DNA from: Methyloversatilis discipulorum
GTDB taxonomy: Bacteria; Pseudomonadota; Gammaproteobacteria; Burkholderiales; Rhodocyclaceae
Direction: 5' to 3'
Assembly (NCBI RefSeq): GCF_000385375.1
Contig: NZ_ARVV01000001.1
Coordinates: 868,001-932,000 of the forward strand
DNA: 64,000 nucleotides
Part shown: positions 49,897-61,598 of the stretch, piece after piece
How the letters are laid out: every line of letters starts with the position of its first letter
How positions within the stretch are numbered: the first letter of the stretch is position 1
The notes under the pieces: model-generated
Databases searched by the model: none
The model's input: only the letters and a program-made list of their open reading frames with translations
Told to the model about the DNA's origin: nothing
Translations under genes and position numbers: made by a program

Positions 49897-52164
49897 CTAG
49901 AGCAGGGCGAGGCGGGATGCGCTGGTATTGGTGACCGGCGGATTCGCGATCAGCCACTCCAGCATGCTCTTCAGCAGCAGGATGTCGTCGATCACGCCGA
50001 GTGGGAAGCCGACGCGGGTACCGGCGCGGTTGTCGCGCAGCAGTTCGGTCAGGTAGTCTAGACAGTCCTGATTCGGCCAGGTGGCGTTCACGCGCGCCAT
50101 GATGTGGGCGAACTGTTCGACCGATTCCGAGGTGGTCGGGCCGCTGAAATGCTCCCAGTCGGGCACCTTCACGTTGAATGCGCGATTCAGTTTGGGCGCC
50201 AGATCGTCGTATTCGCCGCGCCGGCCACCCTTGTGATAGAGGTCGAGCAGCTTGAGCCACGGGATCAGCGACTCTTTCGGATAGTCGCGCAGGAACTCGG
50301 ACAGGGTCTGCGCTGCACCCTCCGAGCGGCCGAAGGACATCATGATTTCGGCCAGTTCGAGCACGTGTTCGTGCGAGGGCGGCGCTTCCTCGTTGGCCGG
50401 CGGGGCACTCTGGTCGATGTTCAGCGTGCTGCTCGGCGGAATGCCGGTATTGCTGCTGACCAGGCGCGGACCGCTGATCGCCGGGGCCGCGCTTTCACTG
50501 CCGCCTGTGCTGCTGGCCGTGCCAACGAAGGTATCGAACTCGAGGTCCAGACGCGCGGGTTTGCGATCGTCGGTCGCCGCTTCGGGGGCCAGTTCGAAAT
50601 CGACGCTGGACCGATCGACCGCCGACAGCGAGTGCTGCTCGACGGTGTCCGTCGTCGGGTCAGTCTCGCTCGTCCGCGCCTCGACCCGCATATCGTCCAT
50701 ATGCTCGGCCGGTGCTTCGCCCGGGAAGTAACCGATCGACGACACCACCGCCTGTGCCATCGCCGGCGTGGTGCGCTGGTCGACCGGCGTGTCATCGTCG
50801 CGCGCCGGGCGCGACCAATTCGGTGCGGGAATGTCGGCGAAAACCGGTGGCGCGTCGGCCCCGCCCTGCGAGTATTCGGTGTCGGCAGCGCGCTGCTCAC
50901 GCCGGCGCGGCGGCGGGGTGTTGGCGAGACTGGCTTCGATCTCGCGCTGGCGGCGGGCGCTGGCTTCGGCGACGGCCTGGGCGCGGCGGCGCCACAGCCA
51001 GCCACCGCCAAGTACGGCGCCAGCGGCGAACAGTCCCAGACCGGCGACCATCCAGTTCATGCCGGGCGCAACAGGTTCCGCGTCGGCCGGAGCGTCCGGC
51101 GGCAGCTTGGTGATCACCTTGACCGGCTCGTTGGTCAGGCCGGCCGGCGGCGGTGGCGTCTCGCTTGCCGCCTCCTCCTCGACCTCGACGGGCTGTTCGA
51201 TGACCGGCGGGGCGCTGTCGACGGGCGCTTCGGCCGTCACCGCCGGCACGGGCGGCGTTTCGGCGGGCTGTGCCACCGGCGCGCGGGCTGCGTCGAGCGT
51301 GCCGCTGCTGCGGTCGAGCTGCTTCTGCAGCGCTTCCAGCCGCGCCTCGAGCTGCTTCACCTTGTCGGCGATCGCCAGATGAGTGGCGATCTGCTCGTCC
51401 AGTGCGGCGAGCAGTTTCTGTTCGGTACGCAGTGCTTCGCGCTGGGCTTCAGTGGCTTCCGGCCGCGCCGCCATTCCACCCGACATCTTCAGACCGTTGC
51501 CTGAATCCAGACCCGGGGCAACGAAGAGGCGATCGCCGGTCGGCGGCGCAGCGTCGGTACGGCGCGGTTTGCGCGCGGCGCGCGGCTTGGCCGGCGCCGG
51601 CTCGACCTCACCCGCCGTCGCCGGCGCTGTGTCGGTGGCGGGCGCAGCGACCGGCCGGGCGCGCTCACGCGGCACAGGGGCTTCGGTCGGGGGGCTGTCC
51701 GGTGTGGTTGCAGTGATCGGCTGCATCAACACGGTGTACTCGCGGACCACTTCGTGGCCGCAGCCGATGCGGACGCCGACCATCAGGATGGGCTCGTTGA
51801 CCGGCGTGCCGCTGCTGATGAAAACGGTACGACCTTGCGTACGAATGCGTCCGGCGGTGAGCCAGGGCAGGTCGTCCGCGCCCGCCGAGGGCGGGATGTC
51901 GACCGAGAAACAACTGCTTGCCGGCACGTCGTCGCCGCTGCCCAGCAACGCGATCTCTGCACGGAAGGGCTCGCCGATCGCCGAACGCGCCTTGATCGCC
52001 CCGAGCCCGAGCGCCAGTGCGTGCGGTGCGTGGAGACCGACCGCCAGCAGCGCGGCCGCGAGCAAGGTCGGGCGCAGCCGCGACCGAGTGCGTGCGAGCG
52101 CAGTGATGGGCGTATGCAATTGAAGAAACTCCGTGCCGGAATCCAGGTGGCGATCCGTGTTCAT
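49897..52164 (-). CDS. FimV-like peptidoglycan/pilus-associated membrane protein
   Basis: 755 residues. The leader (about 1-50, ending ALALG) is followed by the FimV N-terminal domain (LGAIKARSAIGEPFRAEIAL), a Pro/Ala-rich linker, a coiled coil near 248-280, a membrane helix (about 362-380) and an acidic cytoplasmic part ending in a FimV-type TPR domain (about 610-740, with EIMMSFGRSEGAAQTL). FimV proteins organise polar type IV pili, secretion and cAMP signalling. No LysM motif was clear to me. It is convergent with the NIF3 gene. Confidence 0.85.
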   Translation of the reverse strand: MNTDRHLDSGTEFLQLHTPITALARTRSRLRPTLLAAALLAVGLHAPHALALGLGAIKARSAIGEPFRAEIALLGSGDDVPASSCFSVDIPPSAGADDLPWLTAGRIRTQGRTVFISSGTPVNEPILMVGVRIGCGHEVVREYTVLMQPITATTPDSPPTEAPVPRERARPVAAPATDTAPATAGEVEPAPAKPRAARKPRRTDAAPPTGDRLFVAPGLDSGNGLKMSGGMAARPEATEAQREALRTEQKLLAALDEQIATHLAIADKVKQLEARLEALQKQLDRSSGTLDAARAPVAQPAETPPVPAVTAEAPVDSAPPVIEQPVEVEEEAASETPPPPAGLTNEPVKVITKLPPDAPADAEPVAPGMNWMVAGLGLFAAGAVLGGGWLWRRRAQAVAEASARRQREIEASLANTPPPRRREQRAADTEYSQGGADAPPVFADIPAPNWSRPARDDDTPVDQRTTPAMAQAVVSSIGYFPGEAPAEHMDDMRVEARTSETDPTTDTVEQHSLSAVDRSSVDFELAPEAATDDRKPARLDLEFDTFVGTASSTGGSESAAPAISGPRLVSSNTGIPPSSTLNIDQSAPPANEEAPPSHEHVLELAEIMMSFGRSEGAAQTLSEFLRDYPKESLIPWLKLLDLYHKGGRRGEYDDLAPKLNRAFNVKVPDWEHFSGPTTSESVEQFAHIMARVNATWPNQDCLDYLTELLRDNRAGTRVGFPLGVIDDILLLKSMLEWLIANPPVTNTSASRLALL

Positions 52165-52289
52165 GTGTGTTTTTCGGCAAGCCGAGGGGAAACTTTACTT
52201 TAGTGGCGCGTGCTTTCGTGAGCCGCGCCAGACAAGGCGATGCGGGAAGAGGCAAAATTGTGTGTCACGACACTTCTGCTGGAGCCCGC

Positions 52290-52988
52290 ATGCACCCGAT
52301 GTTGTTCGAACTCTCTTCGCCCACCTTGCCGATCCGTGGCTCCGCAGCCCGTTTCCCGGTGCGACGCATCTACTGCGTCGGTCGCAATTACGCCGACCAC
52401 GCGCGCGAGATGGGCCATGACCCGTCCCTGGAGCAGCCCTTCTTCTTCTCCAAGCCGGCTGACGCACTGGTCTGCGCGCCGGCATCGGTGCCCTATCCGT
52501 CGGCGACGTCCGACCTGCAGCACGAGGTCGAACTGGTGGTCGCGCTGCATGCGGGCGGCCGCAATCTCGACGCCGCGCAGGCGCGCGCCTGCATTTGCGG
52601 TTATGGCGTCGGCCTCGACCTGACGCGCCGCGATCTGCAGCGCGCGGCGCGTGACAAGGGGCAGCCCTGGGACATGGGCAAGGGTTTCGATTTCAGTGCG
52701 CCGGTGTCCGAACTGGTGCCGGCCAGCGTCTGCGGGCATCCGCGCAGCGGAGCGATCGAACTGTCGGTGAATGGGCAGGTGCGTCAGCGGGGCGACCTGT
52801 CCGACATGATCCTCGATGTCGAAACGCTGATCGGGCGGCTGTCCCGCCTGGTCGAACTGCGTGCCGGCGATCTGCTGTTCACCGGTACGCCGGCCGGCGT
52901 GTCGGCGCTTCTGCCCGGCGATCATGTCAGCGCCGAGGTTGCCGGCGTCGGGCGGCTGCTGGTCGATATCGCTCCCGCGCTCGACTGA
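52290..52988 (+). CDS. Fumarylacetoacetate hydrolase-family protein (fumarylpyruvate hydrolase-like)
   Basis: 232 residues from ATG 52290 (GGAGCC upstream); a longer frame to 52167 lacks a ribosome site. The FAH signature is present: YCVGRNYADHAREMG, metal-binding HEVELVV, and DLLFTGTPAGVS. Small members cleave C-C bonds of acylpyruvates or decarboxylate oxaloacetate. The substrate cannot be stated. Confidence 0.9.
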   Translation: MHPMLFELSSPTLPIRGSAARFPVRRIYCVGRNYADHAREMGHDPSLEQPFFFSKPADALVCAPASVPYPSATSDLQHEVELVVALHAGGRNLDAAQARACICGYGVGLDLTRRDLQRAARDKGQPWDMGKGFDFSAPVSELVPASVCGHPRSGAIELSVNGQVRQRGDLSDMILDVETLIGRLSRLVELRAGDLLFTGTPAGVSALLPGDHVSAEVAGVGRLLVDIAPALD

Positions 52989-52996
52989 ATTGTTTC

Positions 52997-53024
52997 GCTG
53001 CAGTGCAGCGATGCTCTGTATAAT
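52997..53024 (+). promoter_or_regulatory. sucC promoter with palindromic operator candidate
   Basis: A perfect -10 TATAAT lies at 53019-53024. Its -35 area lacks a good TTGACA and instead holds the 13-base palindrome GCTGCA-G-TGCAGC (52997-53009), a possible activator or repressor site. The leader to sucC would be about 135 bases. Confidence 0.5.
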
Positions 53025-53168
53025 TATGGATTACGTGGTCCGGCCCGCACGCCGGAATGCGGGTATCGACCGCCAACCGGCGTCGCGATGCGCAACAAGA
53101 CTCGTGAGGGCTACAACCCGAAGCGGGCGTTTCACCATCCTGTGCAGACAACAAGGCGAGGAATACGC

Positions 53169-54335
53169 ATGAAGATCCATGAGTATCAGGCGAAGGAGGT
53201 ATTGCGCCGTTTCGGTGTGGTCACGCCGCGCGGAGTACCGGTTTTCGAGGTTGACCAGGCTGTGGCCGCAGCGGAATCGCTGGGCGGCAAGGTCTGGGTG
53301 GTCAAGGCGCAGATCCACGCCGGTGGCCGTGGCAAGGGCGGCGGCGTCAAGGTGGCGAAGTCGCTCGATGAAGTGCGCGAATTCGCGAAGCAGATCATGG
53401 GCATGCAGCTGGTCACGCACCAGACCGGCCCGGAAGGCCAGAAAGTCCGCCGCCTGCTGATCGAGGAAGGCGCCGACATCAAGAAGGAATACTACGTCGC
53501 CGCGCTGACCGATCGCGCGACGCAGAAGGTGGCGATGATGGCCTCGTCGGAAGGCGGCATGGACATCGAGGAAGTCGCCCACAACACCCCGGAGAAGATC
53601 ATCAAGGTGTTCATCGATCCGCTGGTCGGCATGACCGACGCGCAGGGCAAGGAACTGGCCGACGGCATCGGCGTTCCCGCCGCGTCGCAGGCGCAGGCGA
53701 TCGATACCTTCAAGAAGCTGTACACCTGCTACATGGAAACCGATGCCTCGCTGGCGGAGATCAATCCGCTGATTCTCGAGGGCAACGGCAACATCAAGGC
53801 GCTGGACGCCAAGTTCAACTTCGATTCGAACGCGCTCTACCGTCATGAAGACATCGTGGCCTTCCGCGACCTCGACGAAGAGGACGCGGCCGAGATCGAG
53901 GCCTCGAAGTTCGACCTCAGCTATGTGTCGCTGGACGGCAACATCGGCTGCCTGGTGAACGGTGCCGGTTTGGCCATGGCCACCATGGACGTGATCAAGC
54001 TGTACGGCGCCGAGCCGGCGAACTTCCTCGACGTGGGTGGCGGCGCCACCACAGAAAAGGTGACCGAGGCGTTCAAGATCATGCTGCGCAACCCGAACGT
54101 GCGCGGCATTCTGGTGAACATCTTCGGCGGCATCATGCGCTGCGACACCATCGCGACCGGCGTCGTCGCCGCGGCGCGCGAAGTGCACCTGACGGTGCCG
54201 CTGGTGGTGCGCATGAAGGGCACCAACGAGGAACTGGGCAAGCAAATTCTGGCGGACTCGGGTCTGCCCATCATTTCGGCCGACAGCATGGCGGATGCGG
54301 CACAGAAGATCGTTGCCGCCGTGGCCGGACACTGA
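53169..54335 (+). CDS. sucC: Succinyl-CoA synthetase beta subunit
   Basis: 388 residues, start [16 protein letters not shown] after AAGGCGAGG. ATP-grasp nucleotide domain (about 1-240) and a ligase CoA domain with [15 protein letters not shown]. With SucD it interconverts succinyl-CoA and succinate in the TCA cycle with ATP formation. It lies 14 bp before sucD. Confidence 0.97.
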   Translation: MKIHEYQAKEVLRRFGVVTPRGVPVFEVDQAVAAAESLGGKVWVVKAQIHAGGRGKGGGVKVAKSLDEVREFAKQIMGMQLVTHQTGPEGQKVRRLLIEEGADIKKEYYVAALTDRATQKVAMMASSEGGMDIEEVAHNTPEKIIKVFIDPLVGMTDAQGKELADGIGVPAASQAQAIDTFKKLYTCYMETDASLAEINPLILEGNGNIKALDAKFNFDSNALYRHEDIVAFRDLDEEDAAEIEASKFDLSYVSLDGNIGCLVNGAGLAMATMDVIKLYGAEPANFLDVGGGATTEKVTEAFKIMLRNPNVRGILVNIFGGIMRCDTIATGVVAAAREVHLTVPLVVRMKGTNEELGKQILADSGLPIISADSMADAAQKIVAAVAGH

Positions 54336-54349
54336 GGGGAGAACCAGAT

Positions 54350-55243
54350 ATGTCGATTCTGATCAACAAGGACACCAAGGTCATCACCCAGGGCATCACC
54401 GGGAAGACCGGCCAGTTCCACACCCGCATGTGCCGCGACTACGCCAATGGCGCGAACTGTTTCGTCGCCGGCGTCAATCCGAAGAAGGCCGGTGAGGACT
54501 TCGAAGGCATCCCCATCCACGCCACCGTGGCTGAGGCGAAGGCCGCCACCGGCGCCACCGTGTCGGTCATCTACGTGCCGCCCCCGGGCGCAGCTGCAGC
54601 GATCTGGGAAGCGGTCGAAGCCGACCTCGACCTGGTCATCTGCATCACCGAAGGTATTCCGGTGCGCGACATGCTGATGGTGCGCAACAAGATGAAGGCC
54701 AAGGAAGCGGCCGGCGGCAAGAAGACGCTGCTGCTGGGCCCGAACTGCCCGGGCCTGATCACGCCGGACGAAATCAAGATCGGCATCATGCCGGGGCATA
54801 TCCACAAGAAGGGCCGCATCGGCGTGGTCAGCCGCTCGGGCACGCTGACCTACGAAGCGGTCGGCCAACTGAGCGAGATCGGCCTCGGCCAGTCGAGCGC
54901 GGTGGGCATCGGTGGCGACCCGATCAACGGTCTGAAGCACATCGACGTAATGCGCATGTTCAACGACGATCCGGACACCGACGCGGTGATCATGATCGGC
55001 GAGATCGGCGGTCCGGACGAAGCCGAAGCGGCGCAGTGGTGCAAGGCCAACATGAAGAAGCCCATCGTCGGCTTCATCGCCGGCGTCACCGCACCTCCGG
55101 GCAAGCGCATGGGCCACGCCGGTGCGCTGATTTCGGGCGGCGCCGACACCGCCGACGCCAAGCTCGCCATCATGGAAGAGTGCGGCTTCACGGTGACGCG
55201 CAATCCGTCGGAAATGGGCAAGCTGCTCAAGGGCCTGCTCTGA
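54350..55243 (+). CDS. sucD: Succinyl-CoA synthetase alpha subunit
   Basis: 297 residues. The phosphorylated histidine is H256 in [10 protein letters not shown], and the CoA-binding [11 protein letters not shown] is at 15-25. A strong ribosome site (GGGGAGAA) precedes it. A terminator follows. Confidence 0.97.
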   Translation: MSILINKDTKVITQGITGKTGQFHTRMCRDYANGANCFVAGVNPKKAGEDFEGIPIHATVAEAKAATGATVSVIYVPPPGAAAAIWEAVEADLDLVICITEGIPVRDMLMVRNKMKAKEAAGGKKTLLLGPNCPGLITPDEIKIGIMPGHIHKKGRIGVVSRSGTLTYEAVGQLSEIGLGQSSAVGIGGDPINGLKHIDVMRMFNDDPDTDAVIMIGEIGGPDEAEAAQWCKANMKKPIVGFIAGVTAPPGKRMGHAGALISGGADTADAKLAIMEECGFTVTRNPSEMGKLLKGLL

Positions 55244-55276
55244 TCCTGAAGCACTGAGTTGTTGTTGCAGTGCACA

Positions 55277-55304
55277 GGGCCATCGCGCAAGCGGTGGCCC
55301 TTTT
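55277..55304 (+). terminator. Rho-independent terminator of sucCD
   Basis: GGGCCATCGC, tetraloop GCAA, GCGGTGGCCC, then TTTT. The 10-bp stem has one G-T pair; the loop is of the stable GNRA type. Confidence 0.85.
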
Positions 55305-55368
55305 CATTTGTGCCCGTCATGAAGCTCTGTCGGTAGAATCCGCGCTTTCGCATTCCGGGCGCAACACG

Positions 55369-56109
55369 ATGGATTTCTCTTCTCCCGAATTCTGGCTTGC
55401 TGTTGGCCAGATCATCATGATCGACATCCTGCTGGGCGGCGACAACGCGGTGGTGATCGCGCTCGCCTGCCGCAAGCTTCCGCCGGCGCAGCGCAGGCTG
55501 GGCATCATGTGGGGTACGGCCGGTGCGGTGTTCCTGCGCGTGATCCTCATCATGTTCGCGCTGACCCTGCTCAAGGTGCCTTACCTGAAACTGGTCGGCG
55601 CATTGCTGCTGCTGTGGATCGGCATCAAGCTGCTGATGCCCGAGGACGAGGACGAGCACGCCAACATCAAGCCCAGCGACAAGCTTTGGGGCGCGGTGAA
55701 GACGGTCATCGTCGCCGATCTGGTGATGAGCGTGGACAACGTGATCGCGATCGCCGGCGCTGCCGAGGGCGCGGGCGGTGATCATCAGCTGCCGCTGGTC
55801 ATCTTCGGTCTGCTGGTGTCCATCCCCATCATCGTCTGGGGCAGCCAGCTGGTGCTCGGCCTGATGACGCGCTATCCCTTCATCGTCACGCTGGGTGCCA
55901 TGCTGCTCGGCTGGATTGCCGGCACGATGGCGGTGACCGATCCGGCGATCCTGCCCTACGTGCCGCTCGACGCGGCCAGCACCGTCGACAAGCCGGAGGC
56001 GTCGGCCATGGTGCGCTACGGTGCCGGCATCGTCGGAGCGCTGCTGGTGCTGGCGGTCGGCAAGATCATCGCCTCGCGCCAGAAGCCGGTCGATTTCCCC
56101 ATCCAGTGA
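55369..56109 (+). CDS. TerC/YjbE-family integral membrane protein
   Basis: 246 residues, seven predicted membrane helices. The two family motifs with membrane acidic residues are LLGGDNAVVIALA (near 22) and DLVMSVDNVIAIAGA (near 124). YjbE/TerC proteins are linked to metal (manganese) export and tellurite resistance; the ion here is not known. No other ter genes are adjacent. Confidence 0.93.
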   Translation: MDFSSPEFWLAVGQIIMIDILLGGDNAVVIALACRKLPPAQRRLGIMWGTAGAVFLRVILIMFALTLLKVPYLKLVGALLLLWIGIKLLMPEDEDEHANIKPSDKLWGAVKTVIVADLVMSVDNVIAIAGAAEGAGGDHQLPLVIFGLLVSIPIIVWGSQLVLGLMTRYPFIVTLGAMLLGWIAGTMAVTDPAILPYVPLDAASTVDKPEASAMVRYGAGIVGALLVLAVGKIIASRQKPVDFPIQ

Positions 56110-56122
56110 TCGAGCGCGAACC

Positions 56123-57076
56123 GTGAGCCTCTACCTCACCGAGGACGACGTCCGGCAGCTGCTGACCCTGCAGGACGCCCTCGTCGCGGTCGAGGACGCG
56201 CATCGCTGGCACGCCGCCGGCGAGGCCATCGACACGCCGCGCGCGCGCAGCCGCACGCCGACGTCGGCGCTGCACATCCTGCACGGTGCGGTGCTGCCGC
56301 TCGGCGTGATGGGCTACAAGAGCTATACGACCAGCCGTGAGGGTGCGCGCTTCTGGGTGCATCTGTTCGATGTCGCCAACGGCCGGCCGTTGGCCGTGCT
56401 GGAAGCCGACTACCTCGGCATGATGCGCACCGGTGCAACCGGCGGCCTCGCCGCACGCGTGCTGTCGCGCGAAGAGGCGCGCAGTGCGGTGGTGTTCGGT
56501 GCCGGCTGGCAGGCACGCAGCCAGATCGAGGCGCTGTGCGCGGTGCGCAACATCGAACGCGTGCAGGTGGTGGCGCGCAAGCGCGACAAGCTCGAAGCCT
56601 TCTGCGCCGAACAGTCGCAGCGGCTCGGGCGGGACATCGTGCCGGCCGACGAAATCGAATCGGCCGTGCGCAGTGCCGACGTGGTGGTCACCATCACCAC
56701 TGCGACCGATCCGCTGTTCGACGGCCGCTGGCTCGGCGAAGGCACGCACGTCACGGCGGCCGGATCGAATGCGCTGATCCGCCGCGAAATCGATGAAGCC
56801 ACGATACGCCGTGCCGCCGTGATCGCGGTCGATGCGCGCGCGACCGCCTTGCGGGAATCCGGCGACCTGCTGCCGGCGCTGGAGAAAGGTCGCCTGAGTG
56901 AGTTCGGCATGACCGAACTGGGCGAACTGCTGGTCGGCATGCGGCCGGGGCGACGCAGTGCAGCCGACATTACGCTGTTCGAATCCCAGGGCATGGCGAT
57001 ACAGGATCTGGTGCTTGCCGCGCGCGTGGTCGACAAAGCCCGTACGGCGGGTCTCGGGCGCGATCTTCCTTACTGA
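56123..57076 (+). CDS. Ornithine cyclodeaminase/mu-crystallin-family dehydrogenase
   Basis: 317 residues, GTG start. Rossmann-fold dinucleotide motif GAGWQARSQIEAL (near 131) and the family stretch DYLGMMRTGATGGLAA (near 94-109). Members reduce imines or ketimines or deaminate ornithine; the substrate cannot be assigned. It starts 13 bases after the TerC gene. Confidence 0.88.
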   Translation: MSLYLTEDDVRQLLTLQDALVAVEDAHRWHAAGEAIDTPRARSRTPTSALHILHGAVLPLGVMGYKSYTTSREGARFWVHLFDVANGRPLAVLEADYLGMMRTGATGGLAARVLSREEARSAVVFGAGWQARSQIEALCAVRNIERVQVVARKRDKLEAFCAEQSQRLGRDIVPADEIESAVRSADVVVTITTATDPLFDGRWLGEGTHVTAAGSNALIRREIDEATIRRAAVIAVDARATALRESGDLLPALEKGRLSEFGMTELGELLVGMRPGRRSAADITLFESQGMAIQDLVLAARVVDKARTAGLGRDLPY

Positions 57077-57298
57077 TTTTCCCGCCTGATTTCCGCGGCG
57101 CAGCGGATTCGGCACGGCAAGCGTGAAATTCCACCGCGTCGCGCGAACCGTCGTTTGACTGTGTTGAGGCTGAACTGCAAGAATATGTGACAGGCGTCTG
57201 TTTTTCCGCGTGAGTTCGCCGACGCGAGAGCGGATGGCATACACAACAAGCCGACAGGCACCGTCACCCGTCTCCGGGGGCGCGACAACTTTGCGGGG

Positions 57299-59884
<2,586 letters not shown>

Positions 59885-59885
59885 C

Positions 59886-60689
59886 ATGAATCAGGATCTC
59901 AGCCCTTCACTGCAGATGGTCAGCCGCTCCGATTCCGGCATGGTGCGGACGCACAACGAAGATGCCGTCGCCATCCACCCCGCGATCGGCGTAGCGGTGC
60001 TCGCCGACGGCATGGGTGGTTACAACGCCGGCGAAGTGGCGAGTGGCATGGCCACCGCGGTGATCAGCACCGAACTCGAACAGGGCCTCATCGAGGGGCG
60101 CAAATCGATATCCGAACTGCTGGAAACGGTGATCGGCCACGCCAACGAGTCGATCTACCGCGCGGCCGAAAGTCAGCCGCAGTATTCCGGCATGGGCACC
60201 ACGCTGGTGATGGCGGTGTTCCGCGATAACCACATATCCGTTGCGCATATCGGCGATTCGCGCATGTACCGGCTTCGCGGCGACGTTTTCGAGTGCGTTA
60301 CCCGCGATCATTCGCTGTTGCAGGAGCAAATCGACAGCGGCATGATTACGGAGGAAGACGCCAGACGCTCGCAGAACAAGAACCTCGTGACACGGGCGCT
60401 GGGTGTCGATCCGGTGGTCGAACCGGAAATCCATACCTACGAGGTCGAGACCGGCGATGTCTACCTGTTCTGTTCAGACGGTCTGAACGACATGGTCGAG
60501 AACGAGGACATCGAACTGACGCTGAAGGCGCTGTCGGCCAATCTCGATCTGGCCGCCGAACAGCTGGTGCAGATGGCGAACGACAATGGCGGGCGCGACA
60601 ACGTTTCGGTGATACTGGTCAAGGTACTGCAGCCTTTCCCGGTTGCCCGGCGCGGCTGGCTTGCGCGACTGCTCGCATGGTTGAAGTAA
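59886..60689 (+). CDS. PP2C-family Ser/Thr protein phosphatase
   Basis: 267 residues, one base after the kinase stop. All PP2C metal-site motifs are seen: RTHNEDAV (near 21), ADGMGGYNAGE (near 40), AHIGDSRMYRL, FCSDGLND and NGGRDNVSVI. It most likely reverses the action of the adjacent kinase (PppA/Stp type). A short hydrophobic end (RRGWLARLLAWLK) may touch the membrane. Confidence 0.95.
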   Translation: MNQDLSPSLQMVSRSDSGMVRTHNEDAVAIHPAIGVAVLADGMGGYNAGEVASGMATAVISTELEQGLIEGRKSISELLETVIGHANESIYRAAESQPQYSGMGTTLVMAVFRDNHISVAHIGDSRMYRLRGDVFECVTRDHSLLQEQIDSGMITEEDARRSQNKNLVTRALGVDPVVEPEIHTYEVETGDVYLFCSDGLNDMVENEDIELTLKALSANLDLAAEQLVQMANDNGGRDNVSVILVKVLQPFPVARRGWLARLLAWLK

Positions 60690-60700
60690 AGGACTGGAAA

Positions 60701-61495
60701 ATGGCAAAACTCATACTCAGCATGGATGGTCTGGTCCTCAAGGAGCTGCCGCTCGCCAAGGAGCGGACGACCATCGGGCGCAAGCCGCACAACGACATCC
60801 AGATCGACAATCTCGCGATCAGCGGTGAGCACGCGGTCATCGTCACCATCCTCAACGATTCCTTTCTCGAGGATCTGAACAGCACCAACGGCACCTATGT
60901 AAATGGTCAGCCGATCAAGAAGCACTTCCTGCAGAACAACGACGTCGTGGAGCTGGGCAAGTACCGCCTGAAGTACATCAACGACACGCCTGCGCAGGCG
61001 CCGGCGCCTGACTTCGAGAAGACCATGGTCCTGCGCCCGGACATGATGCGCAAGCCGCCGGCAGAGGCGCCGACCGCGCCGCCGGTGGTGCCGATGCGCT
61101 CGGCGACCGAGACGCAGGCCGGATTCCGCGCTGGCGCGTCGGTGCCGGCGGGTACTTCGATGGGCGGTGGCATGCCGCCGCCAGCGCCGATCGCGCCGCC
61201 GCAGCCGGCGGCGCCCGCCGCACCGCCGAACCAGATCGGCGCCATCCAGATCCTCAACGGCGCCAACGCCGGACGCGAACTGGAACTGACGAAGACGCTG
61301 ACCACGCTCGGCAAGCCGGGTCTGCAGGTCGCGGTGATCACGCGGCGGCCGCAGGGCTACTTCATCACCCATGTCGAGGGCGCCAACTTCCCGGTGGTCA
61401 ATGGCAGCCAGCTCGACGCCCAGGCGCACCCGCTGAGCGATCACGACGTGATCGAGATTGCGGGCGTCAAGATGGAGTTCTTCATCAAGCGCTGA
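60701..61495 (+). CDS. FHA-domain protein, probable kinase partner
   Basis: 264 residues from ATG 60701 with AAAGGA upstream. An N-terminal FHA domain (about 22-95) has GRKPHNDI, ISGEHA and NSTNGTYVNG, the phosphothreonine-binding residues. A Pro/Ala-rich linker (97-178) holds EKTMVLRP. A C-terminal domain (180-262) looks like a degenerate second FHA fold lacking the GR and SxxH residues. It is 11 bases after the phosphatase gene. Confidence 0.9.
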   Translation: MAKLILSMDGLVLKELPLAKERTTIGRKPHNDIQIDNLAISGEHAVIVTILNDSFLEDLNSTNGTYVNGQPIKKHFLQNNDVVELGKYRLKYINDTPAQAPAPDFEKTMVLRPDMMRKPPAEAPTAPPVVPMRSATETQAGFRAGASVPAGTSMGGGMPPPAPIAPPQPAAPAAPPNQIGAIQILNGANAGRELELTKTLTTLGKPGLQVAVITRRPQGYFITHVEGANFPVVNGSQLDAQAHPLSDHDVIEIAGVKMEFFIKR

Positions 61496-61598
61496 GCCGG
61501 CACGCCTCGCTCATGTTGCTCCGTCCTGCGCATCGCGCTGACCGGTCGGCGACCTGCCGGCCGGCCCCTGATCGCTCGCCCCCCGCCGGGGCGGCACG

